Of a stretch of DNA of 64,000 bases, positions 1-11,340 are shown piece after piece. Every line of letters begins with the position of its first letter. Within the stretch, counting starts at the first letter, position 1. This DNA is from Prinia subflava (taxonomy: Eukaryota > Chordata > Aves > Passeriformes > Cisticolidae): assembly GCF_021018805.1 (NCBI RefSeq), contig NC_086283.1:22719662-22783661 (forward strand), given 5' to 3'. The translations under genes were made by a program, and so were the position numbers. The notes under the pieces are model-generated. The model did not search any database and had not been told where the DNA came from. It saw only the letters and a program-made list of their open reading frames with translations.

Positions 1-400
1 CACATCGTTATTAGCTTTCCTACGCTGAATTGCACAGGGATAAACTTGGGGCTGGGAGAAAAACCGCAGAGATTATTGTCAGCCCGAGCGCTGCCACGCG
101 CTGTGCTTCTCCTCCTTCCCCCCTCCGCCTTTTTCATGCAGGAACACAAAGGAAATTCATGGCATTTCTACGGCTCATACCGCAGGAAGCATTGGTGGGC
201 TTGAAAGAGGAGAAAGAATTAGAGGCTCATCGAGACAGTGGGATGTGGGGGGCGAAGGAGGGGGAGCGGAGGGGGGGGCGTCAGGGAAGGCCGAGAGCAG
301 CTGATCTCAGTAAAGTGAGATTTTGATGCATTGGTTGGGGGAAAATAAAGAAACTTCAATAAAACAAATTGAATTTAAATCCTCCGGCAGAGCCGGCTCC
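1..400. other. Unique noncoding DNA, possible conserved noncoding element
   Basis: This non-repetitive stretch has AT-rich islands (TTATTAGC, GATTATTGTC, and a run near 340-380 rich in AATAAA and AATTGAATTTAAAT) separated by a G-rich patch. The texture resembles vertebrate conserved noncoding elements, but that is a judgement from composition alone. The short open frames here look like no known protein. Confidence 0.25.
247..286 (+). other. G-quadruplex-prone G-rich tract
   Basis: Four G runs (6, 5, 8 and 3 G) are separated by loops of about 7, 6 and 5 bases on the plus strand. This fits the usual G-quadruplex pattern, although the loops are longish. No role can be assigned. Confidence 0.4.
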
Positions 401-1292
401 CAGCGAGCGAGCCCCAGGAATGGGTTTGGGTTACACTGGGACAGCCATGGCCCCTCACTGCTAACAAAGGAGGAGGCTGGAGGGGCTGGGGACAGCGAGG
501 GGCCAACATCTCCCCATTTTCAATCCACACCTATCCACTCTGGATCCATGTGTGGCCCACTTCGTCTTTCTCACACACTGGAGCGATCTCAAAGCACTGC
601 CAGGCAGTCTATCCTTCCACCCAACTCCTGCACCAACGCCCAAAACTATGCGATCTTCCCCCTAAATTTGGTGTCCTTCCCATCCAATTTCGGCTCATTC
701 CAACCCCTGGACCCCCTGTGCCTCTCACAGAATGCCAACTCTGGCTCTTCCTGGCCCTGCTGATGTCAATGGGGAAACTGGCTCCCAGTCCAGGAACGAT
801 AAAAGCCAACTCTTGGGAAGGGCAGTGGGCTTGGGAGGCTTGGGGGGCTCCGAGTCCTCCCTAGGCACTGGTGCCATCCCCAGCTGCCTGTCAGCACAGT
901 TACAAGATGATCCATGGAGGCCACTGGATAAGAGGAGGATCCACCTTGGATTCCATTCTCCATAAGCAGGGCTGGATGTCAGGTCCCCAGAGGGGTGAAG
1001 CCCTTGGAATTTACTCCCCTACTGCCAAGTTAACTGCCCAGAACATTGATGATACAATCAGCAGTAAAGCCTAAAAATAGCTCAGGGCTGCTGTCAGCAG
1101 TGTAAATAGAGATTGGTGAGTGTCGTGGAGCGGGATAAATACTGGGGATTCATGGATCAGCTCCCTGATATGGGCAGATGATGCCTGTGGGTTATCTCAG
1201 AGCAGCTGTGACTTCAGGAGTTGCCTAGAGAACGTGGGCTCCGTGAGGACATGGGGTGGCATTTCTACAGCAGCAAGAGCTCCAGGAGAGCT
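401..1292. other. Unique noncoding DNA, nothing recognised
   Basis: Mixed-composition sequence without recognisable repeats, exons or RNA genes. Short open frames on both strands overlap one another and match no family I know. Confidence 0.5.
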
Positions 1293-1606
1293 GGAGAGGT
1301 ACTTTGGACAAGGGCCTGGAGGGACAGGACAAGGGGGAATGGTTTCCCACTGCCAGAGGGCAGGGTTAGACAGGATATTGGGAAGGAACCCTTCCCTGAA
1401 GGAATTCACCATGTGAGGATTGTGAAGCCCTGGCACAGGTTGCCCAGAGAAGCTGTGGCTGCTCCATCCCTGGAAGTATCCAGGGCCAGGTTGGATGGGG
1501 CTTGGAGCAACCTGGGATAGTGGAAGGTGTCCCTGCCGATGGTAGGAGGTGGAACTGGGTGATCATCAAGGTCCCTTCCAATCCAAACCATTCCAGGATT
1601 CTGTGA
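1293..1606 (+). mobile_element. CR1 retrotransposon, 3' fragment, plus orientation
   Basis: This is a 5'-truncated CR1 LINE. In order it shows the GGACAAGGG start region, the GGTTAGACAGGATATTGGGAAG block, GCACAGGTTGCCCAGAGAAGC, the CCATCCCTGGAAGT block, AGGTTGGATGGGGCTTGGAGCAACC, GTGGAAGGTGTCCCTGCC, GGTCCCTTCCAATCCAAACC and a decayed tail ending near ATTCTGTGAC. Only the 3' untranslated part is present, so no reverse transcriptase is encoded. It is moderately diverged. The frames read antisense across it (MGRDTFHYPRLL-like peptides) recur at other CR1 copies in the window and are not genes. Confidence 0.9.
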
Positions 1607-2398
1607 CATGTTGCAGGGCTGGGTGGGGGGGATCGAGTCTGCAGGACAGGGGAACAAACCCAGGGGTGGCCCAAGCTGCTGAGGAGGGCAGCTCTGAGTG
1701 CCTGATCTACTCCCCGCCTGCACAAGGTTCCAAACTCCTTCCCAAAATTCTGGTCTCCTTCCCAAGGCTCAGCTCCTTCCCAGACCAAAAAGCCCCTGCT
1801 GTGCTGGAGGCCCCCACGATTTATTTATGAGTTTATTCCTGCAGTAGGGCCCCCCTCCGTGTCCATGGAGGCAGCCCCCAGGAGAGCACACAGCACCCTC
1901 TGCTCTCCTGGGGGCTGCCGGAGCTGAGGATTCTCGTGGCACTGGGAGAAATCTGGAAGCGATTGCTCCGGTGCGCCTCTCCAGAGGGAACACCGTGCCC
2001 AGTTCATTTCCTTTAAGGAAACACAACCCGAGGGGATAATTAGAGCTTCTTTGCGTACACAATCCCATATTGTTTATCCAACACAAATTAAAAAATGTGG
2101 TCCTCAGGAACACGGAGTGGGGAGATAAAGAAGCGACCGCTCCCAGACGGGTTTCATTACTGCCCCAGCAGACCAGGCCCCTGAAACCACGTTGTGCTCC
2201 AGGACAACAGCAGGAAAACCAGGATGTTTGGAGCATGAGTGAGATCCAGGGATCCAGGGTGCTGTAAATAAGTATGACAGAAAATCAGCTGAATCTTGGC
2301 GCCAGCATCCATCTGTCTCTCTCGAGCTTTTGTGCCTCTTGTGTCACGTGTTCAGGCCTTGGGTGCACACAAACCCTGCAAAAGCCTGTTGGTGATGA
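1607..2398. other. Unique noncoding DNA with AT-rich core and hairpin
   Basis: Non-repetitive apart from a perfect hairpin at 1870-1919, described separately. The part at about 1815-2110 contains AT-rich motifs such as GATTTATTTATGAGTTTATT and AATTAGAGC, which read like a conserved noncoding element. No exon or RNA gene was recognised. Confidence 0.3.
1870..1919. repeat. 19-bp perfect inverted repeat (hairpin)
   Basis: The left arm 1870-1888 (GGCAGCCCCCAGGAGAGCA) is the exact reverse complement of 1901-1919. The loop is 12 nt. Bases beyond the stem pair poorly, so the hairpin of about 50 nt is shorter than a typical microRNA precursor. It could be a structured RNA segment, a foldback-element remnant or a chance small inverted duplication. 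Confidence 0.85.
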
Positions 2399-2455
2399 GA
2401 ATCATGGAATCACAAAATGGCTGGGTTGTCAGGGATCTTTGACATCCCTGAGGGC
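2399..2455 (-). mobile_element. CR1 3'-end scrap, minus orientation
   Basis: GAATCATGGAATCACAAAATGGCTGGGTTGTCAGGGATCTTT is readable as the reverse complement of the CR1 tail (consensus in this orientation: AGAATCATAGAATGG, then TTGGGTTGGAAGGGACCTT). Only the terminal 50 to 60 bases are recognisable, and the similarity then fades. Confidence 0.6.
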
Positions 2456-3815
2456 TTGGAGAGGTGCTGAGGACCAGGGCAATTTGTGCTCCCTGCCTGC
2501 TCCCCGTGGCAGGAGCAGAGAGTTCCAGATGGGGGTGGGGTCTCTCCCAGCACCAGCAGTTAACTGGGAGCTTCAGTAGACCCCGGAGATGGGAAGAAGG
2601 TACCGAGGGAGTGGCTAAAAGCCCCTGGAGTGGAGCCCCAGCTCGCTTACCACAGGTCTGGCTCCATCACTGCTGCGGGCAGGCGGAGAGGGGAAAATGC
2701 CATCTGGGGTCTCACTTGAAAGGGGTTTTACAAGCACTGAGATTTTATTACAAGCAGCCCAGTGCTGGTGTGATTCCTCCCTGGCTCCAGGGTGGAAGGG
2801 CAGGGCTGGGAGCGGGGCTGCCCCTCCACACCCAGGGTTAGCACAGAGCTCACCCCAGGGGGGACAGCCCGGGCAGAGCCACCCAGGGCCCCAGTGCCGG
2901 CATGGGACAAAATCTGTGTCCTCTCTCGGAAATGTGCTGTGAAAGATCCATCCCAGTGGGACACAGGGTGGGTTTGAACACTTTGTACTGCGGTAATACA
3001 ATAGGAATGCGAGAAGCCAAACCATGGGGGGACACGCAGGAAGATGCTGGTGGCATTCCCCGGTGCCTGTGGACCACGCCGTGCGATCAGGGAAGGGCCT
3101 GATCATCCTGGGAAGGGCCACGGGCATTGCCTGACTGCCGGGCCGGGCCCCCAAAGCCAGCACACATGGCAGCGGGTGGCAGCCGGTCCCAGTCCCCTCC
3201 TCCCCTCGGAGCCGGAGCTCATTAGGGCAACGCTGTTTGTTTGTTTTGTTAATCGACACCAAGAGGCCCCATCTGGGCTCTGCCGAGCCCCCTCTCCATC
3301 CCTGGCAGCACGGAACCCGAAGCCAATTTTCCAGTGTGGTTTCTGTGGCTTGGGAATGTATTTCAGGATCCTCACTTGGAGACCTCGATCAGAGCTCAGA
3401 GCTCTTCCCTAGCACTCCCTGGTCTCCATCTCTGCTCCCCCTGTGCTGCGTGGGACTGATTGTTCTCCTCAGGCCACTCACACCCCATCCCCTCACAGCC
3501 CGTCCTGGGACAAAGTCGCTGTGGGGAGCATGAAGGGACATCTGCGGGGGACGCGGAGCACCCCTGGACTCATCTGGGATGGGCACCTGCAGGAGGCGCC
3601 AACCAAAGCTGGTGCCAACCAGCAGGTACCAGCAAACCTGGAAGCAGCTCCCATCCCGTGATGTTCTGGAGCCACCCGTGGAGAGGCCACCTCTGAATAG
3701 TCCTGCTGGTGATTCTGCTGCCTTTGGGGGACATTGGAGCCACTCAGCTCCGTGACGAGGCAACACAGATGAAGCAGAACACACCGTGCCAAAGACAACC
3801 TGTGCCCTGCAGGCA

Positions 3816-3883
3816 GGGACACTGGCAGGGACTCTGACAAGGACACTGGCACAGACACTGGCAGTGACATTAGCAAGGACTCC
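3816..3883. repeat. 12-bp degenerate tandem repeat, about 5.7 copies
   Basis: Successive 12-mers align as GGGACACTGGCA, GGGACTCTGACA, AGGACACTGGCA, CAGACACTGGCA, GTGACATTAGCA and then a partial AGGACTCC. Because 12 is a multiple of three, the array adds a short periodic peptide to a minus-strand open frame, which is not evidence for coding. Confidence 0.75.
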
Positions 3884-4120
3884 TCTCCCCTGGGAAGCTG
3901 TCACACTGGCAGCTGAGTGTGGATGTGACACAAAGGCAATGTGACAAGTGTTTGCCACCATGAGCCAGCAGTGGGGACAAGCCGGGCTGCTCCCACCTCC
4001 AGCCTCCCCTTCCTACCCCCATAACACGTCTCCCTTTTTGCTGGCACAGACGCCTCTGTCACCAGGAGAGGAACAGCTCTGGCTGAGAAAAGCCACATTT
4101 CAAAGCAAAGCTACCCCTTG

Positions 4121-4215
4121 TGACGGTGTCGGTGGCTCCAGCCGTGCCCCCGAGCCACGCCGCTCCTCCCGGCCGTGCCTCCCACAGCCCCGCGCTCCTC
4201 CGTGTGCGGATGCTG
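4121..4215. other. Short CpG-dense patch
   Basis: By eye about a dozen CpG dinucleotides fall within roughly 90 bases, in an otherwise CpG-poor neighbourhood. The patch is too short for a conventional CpG island. It may be part of a regulatory element or simply a GC-rich fluctuation. Confidence 0.4.
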
Positions 4216-5898
4216 GGCAAAGGAAAACAAAAGTCAGTGAAATCTATCAGGTGAGAAAAGCTTTCTGGAGGATGAGAATGAAAAGCAAAAGGCTTTTCTG
4301 AGCCTTCCCTCAGGCTCCCTCTGCACGCACGTCCGAGGGAGCGTCTGTCCCGCTCCGTGTGATTTAGTGAGTGAGACAGCACAGAGCCAACGTGCCATGT
4401 GAAGGGAGGAAGGGAAGCTGCTGGTGTGTTTGGCATTTCTTCCTTCCTAATGACCTTGGGAGGCACTGGAGACACAGGTAAAGGGACACAGGGGCCTGTG
4501 GCCACCAACCCAAGGGGCAGCCACCAGTGAGCCCAGACAGGTTGTGACAGGGAGCCCCAGGGTGGCCACGCCATGACTGAAATGCTCTCACCAGGTGAAG
4601 GAGAGGATGAATCTCAGCACAGGGGGTTCACAGACCCCAGCCCTCCTTCCCATTCTATCCAAGCCTCTGTACATCCCAGCTCCCCCTCCCCTCCCTGGAC
4701 TCAGGGAACATGTGTCTGGCAGATTTTTATTAACTGTGCAGCTTTCCCTTGCTTGCTTTCCGTCTCTTTTTTTCTGCTCCCTGCTTGCTTGACAGAATTT
4801 AGATTAGACAAAACATGAGATCATTCCTGCCTGCACAAAAAGGAAACAGAAGAAGAGAAGGAATTAGCTCTGGCTTCTGCACCCCCTTCCTTCTGCACCC
4901 CAGCATCTCTACCTGCCCCAGCCCCATCCCTCTCTCCCAGCCAGCAGATTTCTGACATTCCAGACATGATAAAGATCCAGGGCAGACCTCCTCCTGGCCA
5001 CCACCTCATCCTCAAACCATCCCTCTCCCTGTGCCTGATGGAGCTGTTTGCTCTCTCCAGCCCTGACAGCTTCACGTTTCCCATGCACAGAGCTGGCCCA
5101 GCCGCCTGGAATCCTCCCTACAGAGATGGACAGGAATGTCCTGCAGGGCACAGACTGTGCCAGAGGGCCTCTGGGCCAGCACTGCACCTCTGGCCAGAGC
5201 TGAAGGTTTCCCCATCCTCACTTCTCCCCACACTCCCCAAAGAGTTGTGGCTTCCAGTGAAACGGGAGCAAGAGCCAAATGGAGACACTGGCACTGAGTG
5301 TTCATGGGTGAAGGTGAGAGCTGTTTCCCATCCACAGGGTCTCCCACTGGAGAGAGCGCCTGGCACAGCCCTGTGTGCTCCTGCCATCCACAGAGCTGCT
5401 CCTCTTCCCCAGGAAAACCATGGGGAGGGGGCACCACAGTGGATTCAGGTTTCCTCCTCACTGCTGCTCCCCTTTCTGAGGAGGAATCTGCAGCTAATTT
5501 TATGGACACCTGGAGGAGCTGGAAAAATGATCTAACATCTCCCAGGGCCTTGCAGAAATGGAGGAAGGTGTGAGAAGGGGAGGAAGGCAGCTCTGGAGCC
5601 ATGAGCCATGCGGGCAGCTGGGAGGTGGGAGGATTTTCCCGTTCCCTGGTTTCCAGAGAAACTTGCCTCTGGGTGGAGAAGAGGTGGTCCAAGGCTCCAG
5701 TAAGCACTGGGGCCCAAAGGTTTAGGAATATCAAGATCATTATCTCATGGATAGGCTGTGAGCCCTAGAGGGTGTCCCCAGACAGGTGCTCCCCACATTC
5801 CCAGATCCAGGTCGTCACCTCCTCTTTATATCCCAGCCCTGTTCACATGTCCTGGGGTAACACTAATCCAAGGGGAGGGCAAGGAAGGGCAAAGAAAA

Positions 5899-6068
5899 CC
5901 TTCCTTCCTTCTTTCCTTCTTTCCTTCTTTCCTTCTTTCCTTCTTTCCTTCTTTCCTTCTTTCCTTCTTTCCTTCTTTCCTTCTTTCCTTCTTTCCTTCT
6001 TTCCTTCTTTCCTTCTTTCCTTCTTTCCTTCTTTCCTTCTTTCCTTCTTTCCTTCCTTCCTTCCTTCC
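5899..6068 (+). repeat. Homopyrimidine microsatellite, (CTTTCCTT)n
   Basis: 170 consecutive pyrimidines are built of an 8-bp unit alternating CCTT and CTTT, ending in plain CCTT repeats. Pure polypurine/polypyrimidine tracts of this kind can form intramolecular triplex (H-DNA). The open frames through it (FPSFLLS on plus, KERRKEG on minus) arise because the unit has no stop codon in any frame. Confidence 0.95.
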
Positions 6069-6324
6069 GTGCCTTCCGCACATTCCGCGCATTCCGCGCA
6101 TTCCTCGCCTTCCGCACCTTCTTTCTGCTTCTTCCTTCCATGCCTTCCTTCCGCACTTTCCACGCCTTCCTTCCTTCCTTCCTGCCTTCCCCGCTTTCCT
6201 TCCTTCCTTTCTTCCTGCCTTCCACGCCTTCCTTCCTTCTTTCCTTCTGTCCTTCCATCCTTCCTTCCTCACCTTCCTCACCTTCTGTACCTTCCGCACC
6301 TTCCACACTTTCCTTCCTGCCAGG
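6069..6324 (+). repeat. Degenerate CCTTCC / CCTTCCGCA variant array
   Basis: Continuing from the perfect pyrimidine tract, TTCC-type units are interspersed with variants carrying G or CpG: CCTTCCGCA, ATTCCGCGC, CCTTCCACG. The 14-mer CCTTCCGCACCTTC occurs at 6108-6121 and its first 13 bases again at 6290-6302. It is the exact reverse complement of a unit in the array at 17.2 kb. This looks like an older, point-mutated part of the same expansion. Confidence 0.85.
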
Positions 6325-9300
6325 TCCTGTCCCAGGTGTGCAGAGACAGTGTTCCCAGGGTGCAGGAATGTCATCCTTGTGTGCCAGCCATGGAGGGGCA
6401 CAGAGGCTCCTGTCCCTGTGCGTTTCCTGTGCTGTTCATGCTCTGGACAGCACACACGTGTGTTCCCAGACACACATGTTCTCCCCTGCACACTCATAAT
6501 CCCACCCCATGCCCAGGAGCAGTGCTCACATGGACACACCAGAGGATGCATCTGTGGATCTCACAGTCTCTCTCATTTCTCTCACATTTCCTCTCCTCTC
6601 TCCCTGACCTTCCTCTCGGACAGGACACCTGGATGATTGACTGGAATTTAATTATGACAATTGGATAAACAAACCCCTGCCCTGACAGCAGCAGTGACAT
6701 CAGCCTGTACCCCACTGCGCCTCTGGAATGCCAGCTTCCAAGGATCACATCCAAGTACTGTGCCTGCTTGGAGAGAGCACTGCAGGAGCTCCTGGAGGAG
6801 CTCACAACCTCAGCAGCCCTGGAGTCTGCTGGGACACATCTGATCACTCGGGGGTCCTATTTCAGGCCTAGGTGACCTCAGGGAGAGGAAATCCAGAGGG
6901 GGCCAGCCTGCAGTAACACTCCTAAGGGAGCAGGGCCACCCCAAGTTCAGTTAAATTATTTTGTTTAATAACATCCCAATGACAACCTGAGAGACTGGAA
7001 GTCAAGGCCCACCCAAAAACAGTTTGAGAGAAATCCTACTGTGCTTCTCAGGAGATGGAGCAAGGCCAATGGGGTTCTGCCCTGCCCCTTCAGGGTGCTC
7101 TGGGGACACCTTGCTCCTGTTTCTGGTGTTTTCTTTTCCTGTGACCACGAGGTTCTTTTTCAACAAAACCTTCATTTTGCACCTACTTTGCCAGGGCCTG
7201 GAGAAACGTTAAGAAATGAAGAAGAACATGTGAAATGTCTCCAGACCTGCCAGGAACACGGCTCTGATTGCATCTCCTTCTGTGCATCCCACTGGCTCCT
7301 CCTTCACAAGGGGGACATCAGCTCTGGGCAAGCAGAGGCTATGCCAGACCCCCAGTTCCCACCCCAAATCCCCTCTCTCCTGGGAATATCCTCACCGCAA
7401 GGACGCAGCAGCCCCAGAGGAGTGGGTGGGCCATGGCTCGGGCTGAGGCACAGCTCCATGAGTGATGTCCCTCCATGATGTCAGAGCCCGGAGCTGTGCC
7501 AGGAGCCTGGTGCATCATCTCCCAGTATAGAAGCGTGAGCTGTTCACAAGAGCTGAACATCTTGAATCCTGAATTTCCAATGTGCTCCAGTTCTTTGGGA
7601 GCCCAGGGAAATGTCATCTGCTCGCTGGCAGAGGGAAGACAGCCCAGGCCTGGTGCAGGCTGGTGGCTCCATCCCCAGCCGATGCTGATGCCGGCGCTGC
7701 GGCAGCAGAAGGTGTTTGAGGAAGGGGCGGCGTGTGCTGACATGGAGCTAGTAGAGAAGGAAGAGCAATTCTGACAATTTCCGATGCACCAGATCCAGCT
7801 GGAAGACAACTGCGGCACCCCACAGGGCAGTGCCCCCCTTGCCACCACGGGCTGGCCTCCATCCTGGCCACGGGATCTCCCAGTGGAGAGACAGTGAGGG
7901 ATGAGGAGCTCCCACCATCCCAACTCCCCTGGAGCTGTGGGAGCTGTGCACAAGCTCCCCAAGGTTTCCCTGGGCTATTTTACCTCCTCCTCCCTGCTGG
8001 ACTCCTGTGCCTTGGTATTTTCTGCTGGAAGGAAAGGAGAAGGCCCCCCTGCCCAGAAGAGGAGGACAAATCTGCCCCTGGGAGGCGGTGTGGTTCCTCC
8101 ACTACAACCAGAACCCTGCTCCTCCCATACATCTCCTGGAGTCTTTGCTGTTTCCCTTGAAATCTGTTTATTCCTGGCTGTTATTTCCCGTCTCCCCATG
8201 TTTTCCTGCCGGGCACCCTCCCTGCCCATGCCCATGCCCACCCCCGTGGTCCTGTGTTCCATCTCCGTGGTCCCGTGTTCCATCCCCATGTTTTCGGGGG
8301 TGGGGGCCCCCCCCAGCCCATGAGCTCCGGAGGTGCTCACCAGCCTCCGATTACAGCTTGTTAGAGGCTATTATAGCCTCCCTCATTTAGAGAATTACTC
8401 ATTTTTTAGGCCTTTCAGGAACTTTAATGAGTTGTTTTAAACACATGCAGCAGATGTGGCCTTGGGATGAGTTCCTTTGAAACACTCCCTCCCCCAGCAC
8501 GCAGCCGGGAGCTCCCCCAGCTCCAGGGGGGAGAGTGGGGTCCCTCAGTGATGTTCCTTGTCCCCCTGTACCTGAGCACCTCCAGCCTTGTTGTGATGCA
8601 AAACCAAACACCCCAAACCAGCCCAGCGCTGCCTCTCTGCTCGTGGTCCTCCTGTTTTTCTGATGTAGAGATCCGAGAGGATGCAGAAGAGGGGAAAAGC
8701 ACAGGGAAAATGCAAAGGGAGAGGAAGATGGGTGTGTTGGAGCTGCTTGGGGCCAGCCTGGTCTCTGTCTTTGGGACCTGCTTTTAGGAAGGGAAAGAAG
8801 TGTTCATTGGTACATCAGGATCAAGCCTCGAACCTTGCTTCAGAGAAACCAGGGAGGCTGGGAAGCAGTTGTGGGAAGCAGTTATGTGCCAGTTGGCTGA
8901 CAAGAGGTGCAAAAGGCTCCCAGCCCTGAGCCCTTCCTAAAGCCCCTGCAGAGGATCCAGCTGGGATTTGCTGAGCTGGTTGCTGCTGTGAGGAGCTGCC
9001 CCAGGAGAACACAGCCCAGGAGCTCGTGGAGACACAGCCCTGCTCTGCCTCCTCCCAGGAATCTCCACAGAGCTTGTGTTCTTCTTTTCTTTTTTGGATA
9101 TTCATCAATGTATTTGAAAAACCTGGACCAAATTACAACCCATTACTCAATCCAGCCTGTTCCAAATCCCCCGCATCCCTGCAATCAATAACAGGGATCC
9201 AGCTCCCATCACAGCTGAGCCCAGGAGTCAGTGGCTGTTCCCAGCCTGCCACAGGTTCCTGGCACCTCCCTCCTGCTGCACCTTGTGCCTGCCAGCCCCA

Positions 9301-9719
9301 GCCTGGGGACACCGGGATGGAGCTCCACAAGATGGGAAAAAAGGAGGGGGAAAGAGAAAGGAAAAGGAAACCAAAGGCTTTGGGTGCAAGGCAAAGCTTC
9401 AGTCCGTGCTGGAATGCAGATTCCAATTGGAATTCATGTAAACATGTCTAGAGTGCAGGTTGCACAAGCCAAGAAATTGCAGGTGCAGGATGTGGTCCCT
9501 GAGGAGACCCTCAGCAGAGCTGGGGATGGGGCAGCTCCCCCCCTGCACTGAGAGAGGGCTGGGCACGGGATGGGGGACAGTGACAGAGCCCCTCTGATCC
9601 CTGCCCGCCATGGGACAGGCTGTGCTCGTGCTGTCCTGCCCAGGGAGATGCTTCCTTGGGAAGCCGCTTGCAGAGACAGCCACATGTCACTGCTGACAAG
9701 GATGGCTGTGTCCTCTTTT

Positions 9720-9721
<2 letters not shown>
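6325..9721. other. Unique noncoding DNA, CR1-free
   Basis: No exon, RNA gene or transposon was recognised. There is a small AT-rich patch at about 6950-6975, a 21-bp near-perfect duplication at 8248-8289 (GTGGTCCTGTGTTCCATCTCC type) and a conserved-looking block at 8340-8460, listed separately. Confidence 0.5.
8340..8460. promoter_or_regulatory. Candidate conserved noncoding element with 17-bp palindrome
   Basis: An AT-rich unique block within GC-rich surroundings. It contains the perfect palindrome GAGGCTATTATAGCCTC (7-bp arms, 3-bp centre) at 8364-8380, followed by CTCATTTAGAGAATTACTC and AACTTTAATGAGTTG. The dyad could bind a dimeric factor. The regulatory reading is inferred from texture only. 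Confidence 0.3.

Positions 9722-9774
<53 letters not shown>
9722..9774. repeat. Uninterrupted T53 homopolymer
   Basis: 53 consecutive T. If it were a retrocopy tail, the copy would lie on the minus strand with its body at 9775 and above. No recognisable gene body follows, and I could not find a target-site duplication by eye. It may equally be a mononucleotide microsatellite. Its length may vary between reads or assemblies. Confidence 0.95.
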
Positions 9775-9776
<2 letters not shown>

Positions 9777-11200
9777 CTGTCACTGTGAGGCCACTCGAGC
9801 TGAGTGCAGGCTGAATCACACCCACCAGTGCTGCTGCACGAGGGAATTTCGGGAGATAAAACCCGAGAACCAAAGCAAGGCTGTGGAGAGCAGGAGGTCT
9901 CTCAGAGCTGCCGGGAAGGAAGCGAAGTGTCACTTCAAATCACACTGACAAGAAGTTGCCTTTGGTGCTTCCCTGCTGAAGCTGCTCTGCTTCAGCTGCA
10001 GCCCAGCAAGCGTGGAAGTGCCTGGGTAATGGAGTTAAGTGTTCCCACCTATGCCAGGGAGCTGCAGCCACACCTGCAGGAGCTGCTGTGCCCTGTGGTC
10101 ACCGGCAGCACTGGGGCTGGGACTGTGGTGCCTGGAACAACACAGGAGTCAAACAACCCCCCGAAGCTGAGGCTGGCTCAGGAGGAGGGGGGAAAGACGC
10201 ACTCTGAGAGCCAACTGCTCCCAGGCTGGGAGAGAGGCACAGAGTCCATCTGGGACTGTAATTTGTCTTTGCACCCAGCTGCTGTGAGCCAGTAAAACGT
10301 GAGTATAAAGGAGGGAGAGTGGGTGCCCCGCTGGGTGGGTGCCCCATCCCAGCACAGGGCTGAGAAATGTGAGTATAAAGATGAGTGCTTGGAAGAAAAT
10401 CTCATTTTGGAGAGCTCTGCTTCCCTTGGTTTATGTGGCCTCCAGGTTAAGCACCAGCAGCAGCACCGGCTTGGCCAGTCAGCCCTAAAAATACCTGTCC
10501 CATTAACCCAGTTCCATCCCAGCAGGGAGAGGGAGCAGCGATTCCCCGGAGCCCCCCCAGCTCTCCCGTGACCCCCAGCTTCCCCTCCCCAGCAGCCCTG
10601 GCACAGCAGAGGCTCCGGGATGGCTGCCAGGAAAACGGCATCGAATGTAAACCCGGCTGCTCCCGAAAGCGCAGCTTAGCCCAGTTTCTCCTACGTTCCC
10701 TCTGCCCTCCTTTCTCTCGGGTTTGCTCCCTGCAAGCAGCAGGAAATTGCTCTGTTGGCACTTTTTAAGCTCTCTGGAGGGGAGCTGGGGGGTCTGATGG
10801 GGATTTGTTCGGAGTGTCCATCACTGGGACTTAGGGAAGAGGGACAAGACAGAGACCCCAGGGCTGCAGAGCTTCAGAGCACCACCTGTGATAGAGTGGG
10901 TGCTCCCAGAGCCTGGCACATACCAGCAGGGACTGGGAAAATAAATGGATTCCAGCAGGGGAGACATCTCTGTGAGTGCTCTGATGCCTTCCCCACACCC
11001 GCTTCCCTCTCCTGCACCCCACATGTGCATTTTTCCAGAGCCCCTGCTCCTTTCCAACTGCCACAGCTTGTCAGGCCTCTGCAAGGGGGACACAGAGGGA
11101 GAAGAGATGTGGGGAGAGCTGGAGGGTGATGGGATAATGCCAGGGAGGAGATGCAGAGGAGCACAGGTGTGCACTGGGACTGACAGTGCTAAATCCCTGT
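9775..11200. other. Unique noncoding DNA
   Basis: No exon, RNA gene or transposon was recognised. The 12-mer GTGAGTATAAAG occurs twice 70 bp apart (10299-10310 and 10369-10380), each containing TATAAA. The stretch is otherwise unremarkable. Confidence 0.5.
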
Positions 11201-11340
11201 GGGGAAGGGAAGGGAAGGGAAGGGAAGGGAAGGGAAGGGAAGGGAAGGGAAGGGAAGGGAAGGGAAGGGAAGGGAAGGGAAGGGAAGGGAAGGGAAGGGA
11301 AGGGAAGGGAAGGGAAGGGAAGGGAAGGGAAGGGAAGGGA
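11201..11340 (+). repeat. Perfect pentanucleotide microsatellite (GGGAA)28
   Basis: 140 bases of uninterrupted GGGAA (equivalently AAGGG), about 28 copies on the plus strand. Every unit has a GGG run with a two-base AA loop, so the strand is a dense G-quadruplex substrate, and its all-purine nature also allows triplex. The REGKG open frames on plus and PFPSL frames on minus are repeat artefacts. The perfect sequence suggests recent expansion. Confidence 0.97.

Larger units (their letters stand above)
2456..5898. other. Unique noncoding DNA, CR1-free
   Basis: No exon, RNA gene or transposon was recognised. Local items are listed separately: a 12-bp tandem repeat at 3816 and a CpG cluster at 4121. 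The open frames of up to 222 codons overlap each other on both strands and show no domain, signal peptide or homopolymer-free core suggesting a real protein. Confidence 0.5.

Noticed and set aside
5758..6668. Frames of 241 to 298 codons across the pyrimidine array
   Set aside because: Repeat artefact of the stop-free CCTT/CTTT unit, read as FPSFLLS or KERRKEG.
9511..9933. Frame containing a poly-Lys run; likewise 15126-15353
   Set aside because: The Lys or Phe runs are the T53 and T52 homopolymers, and the flanking peptide resembles nothing known.
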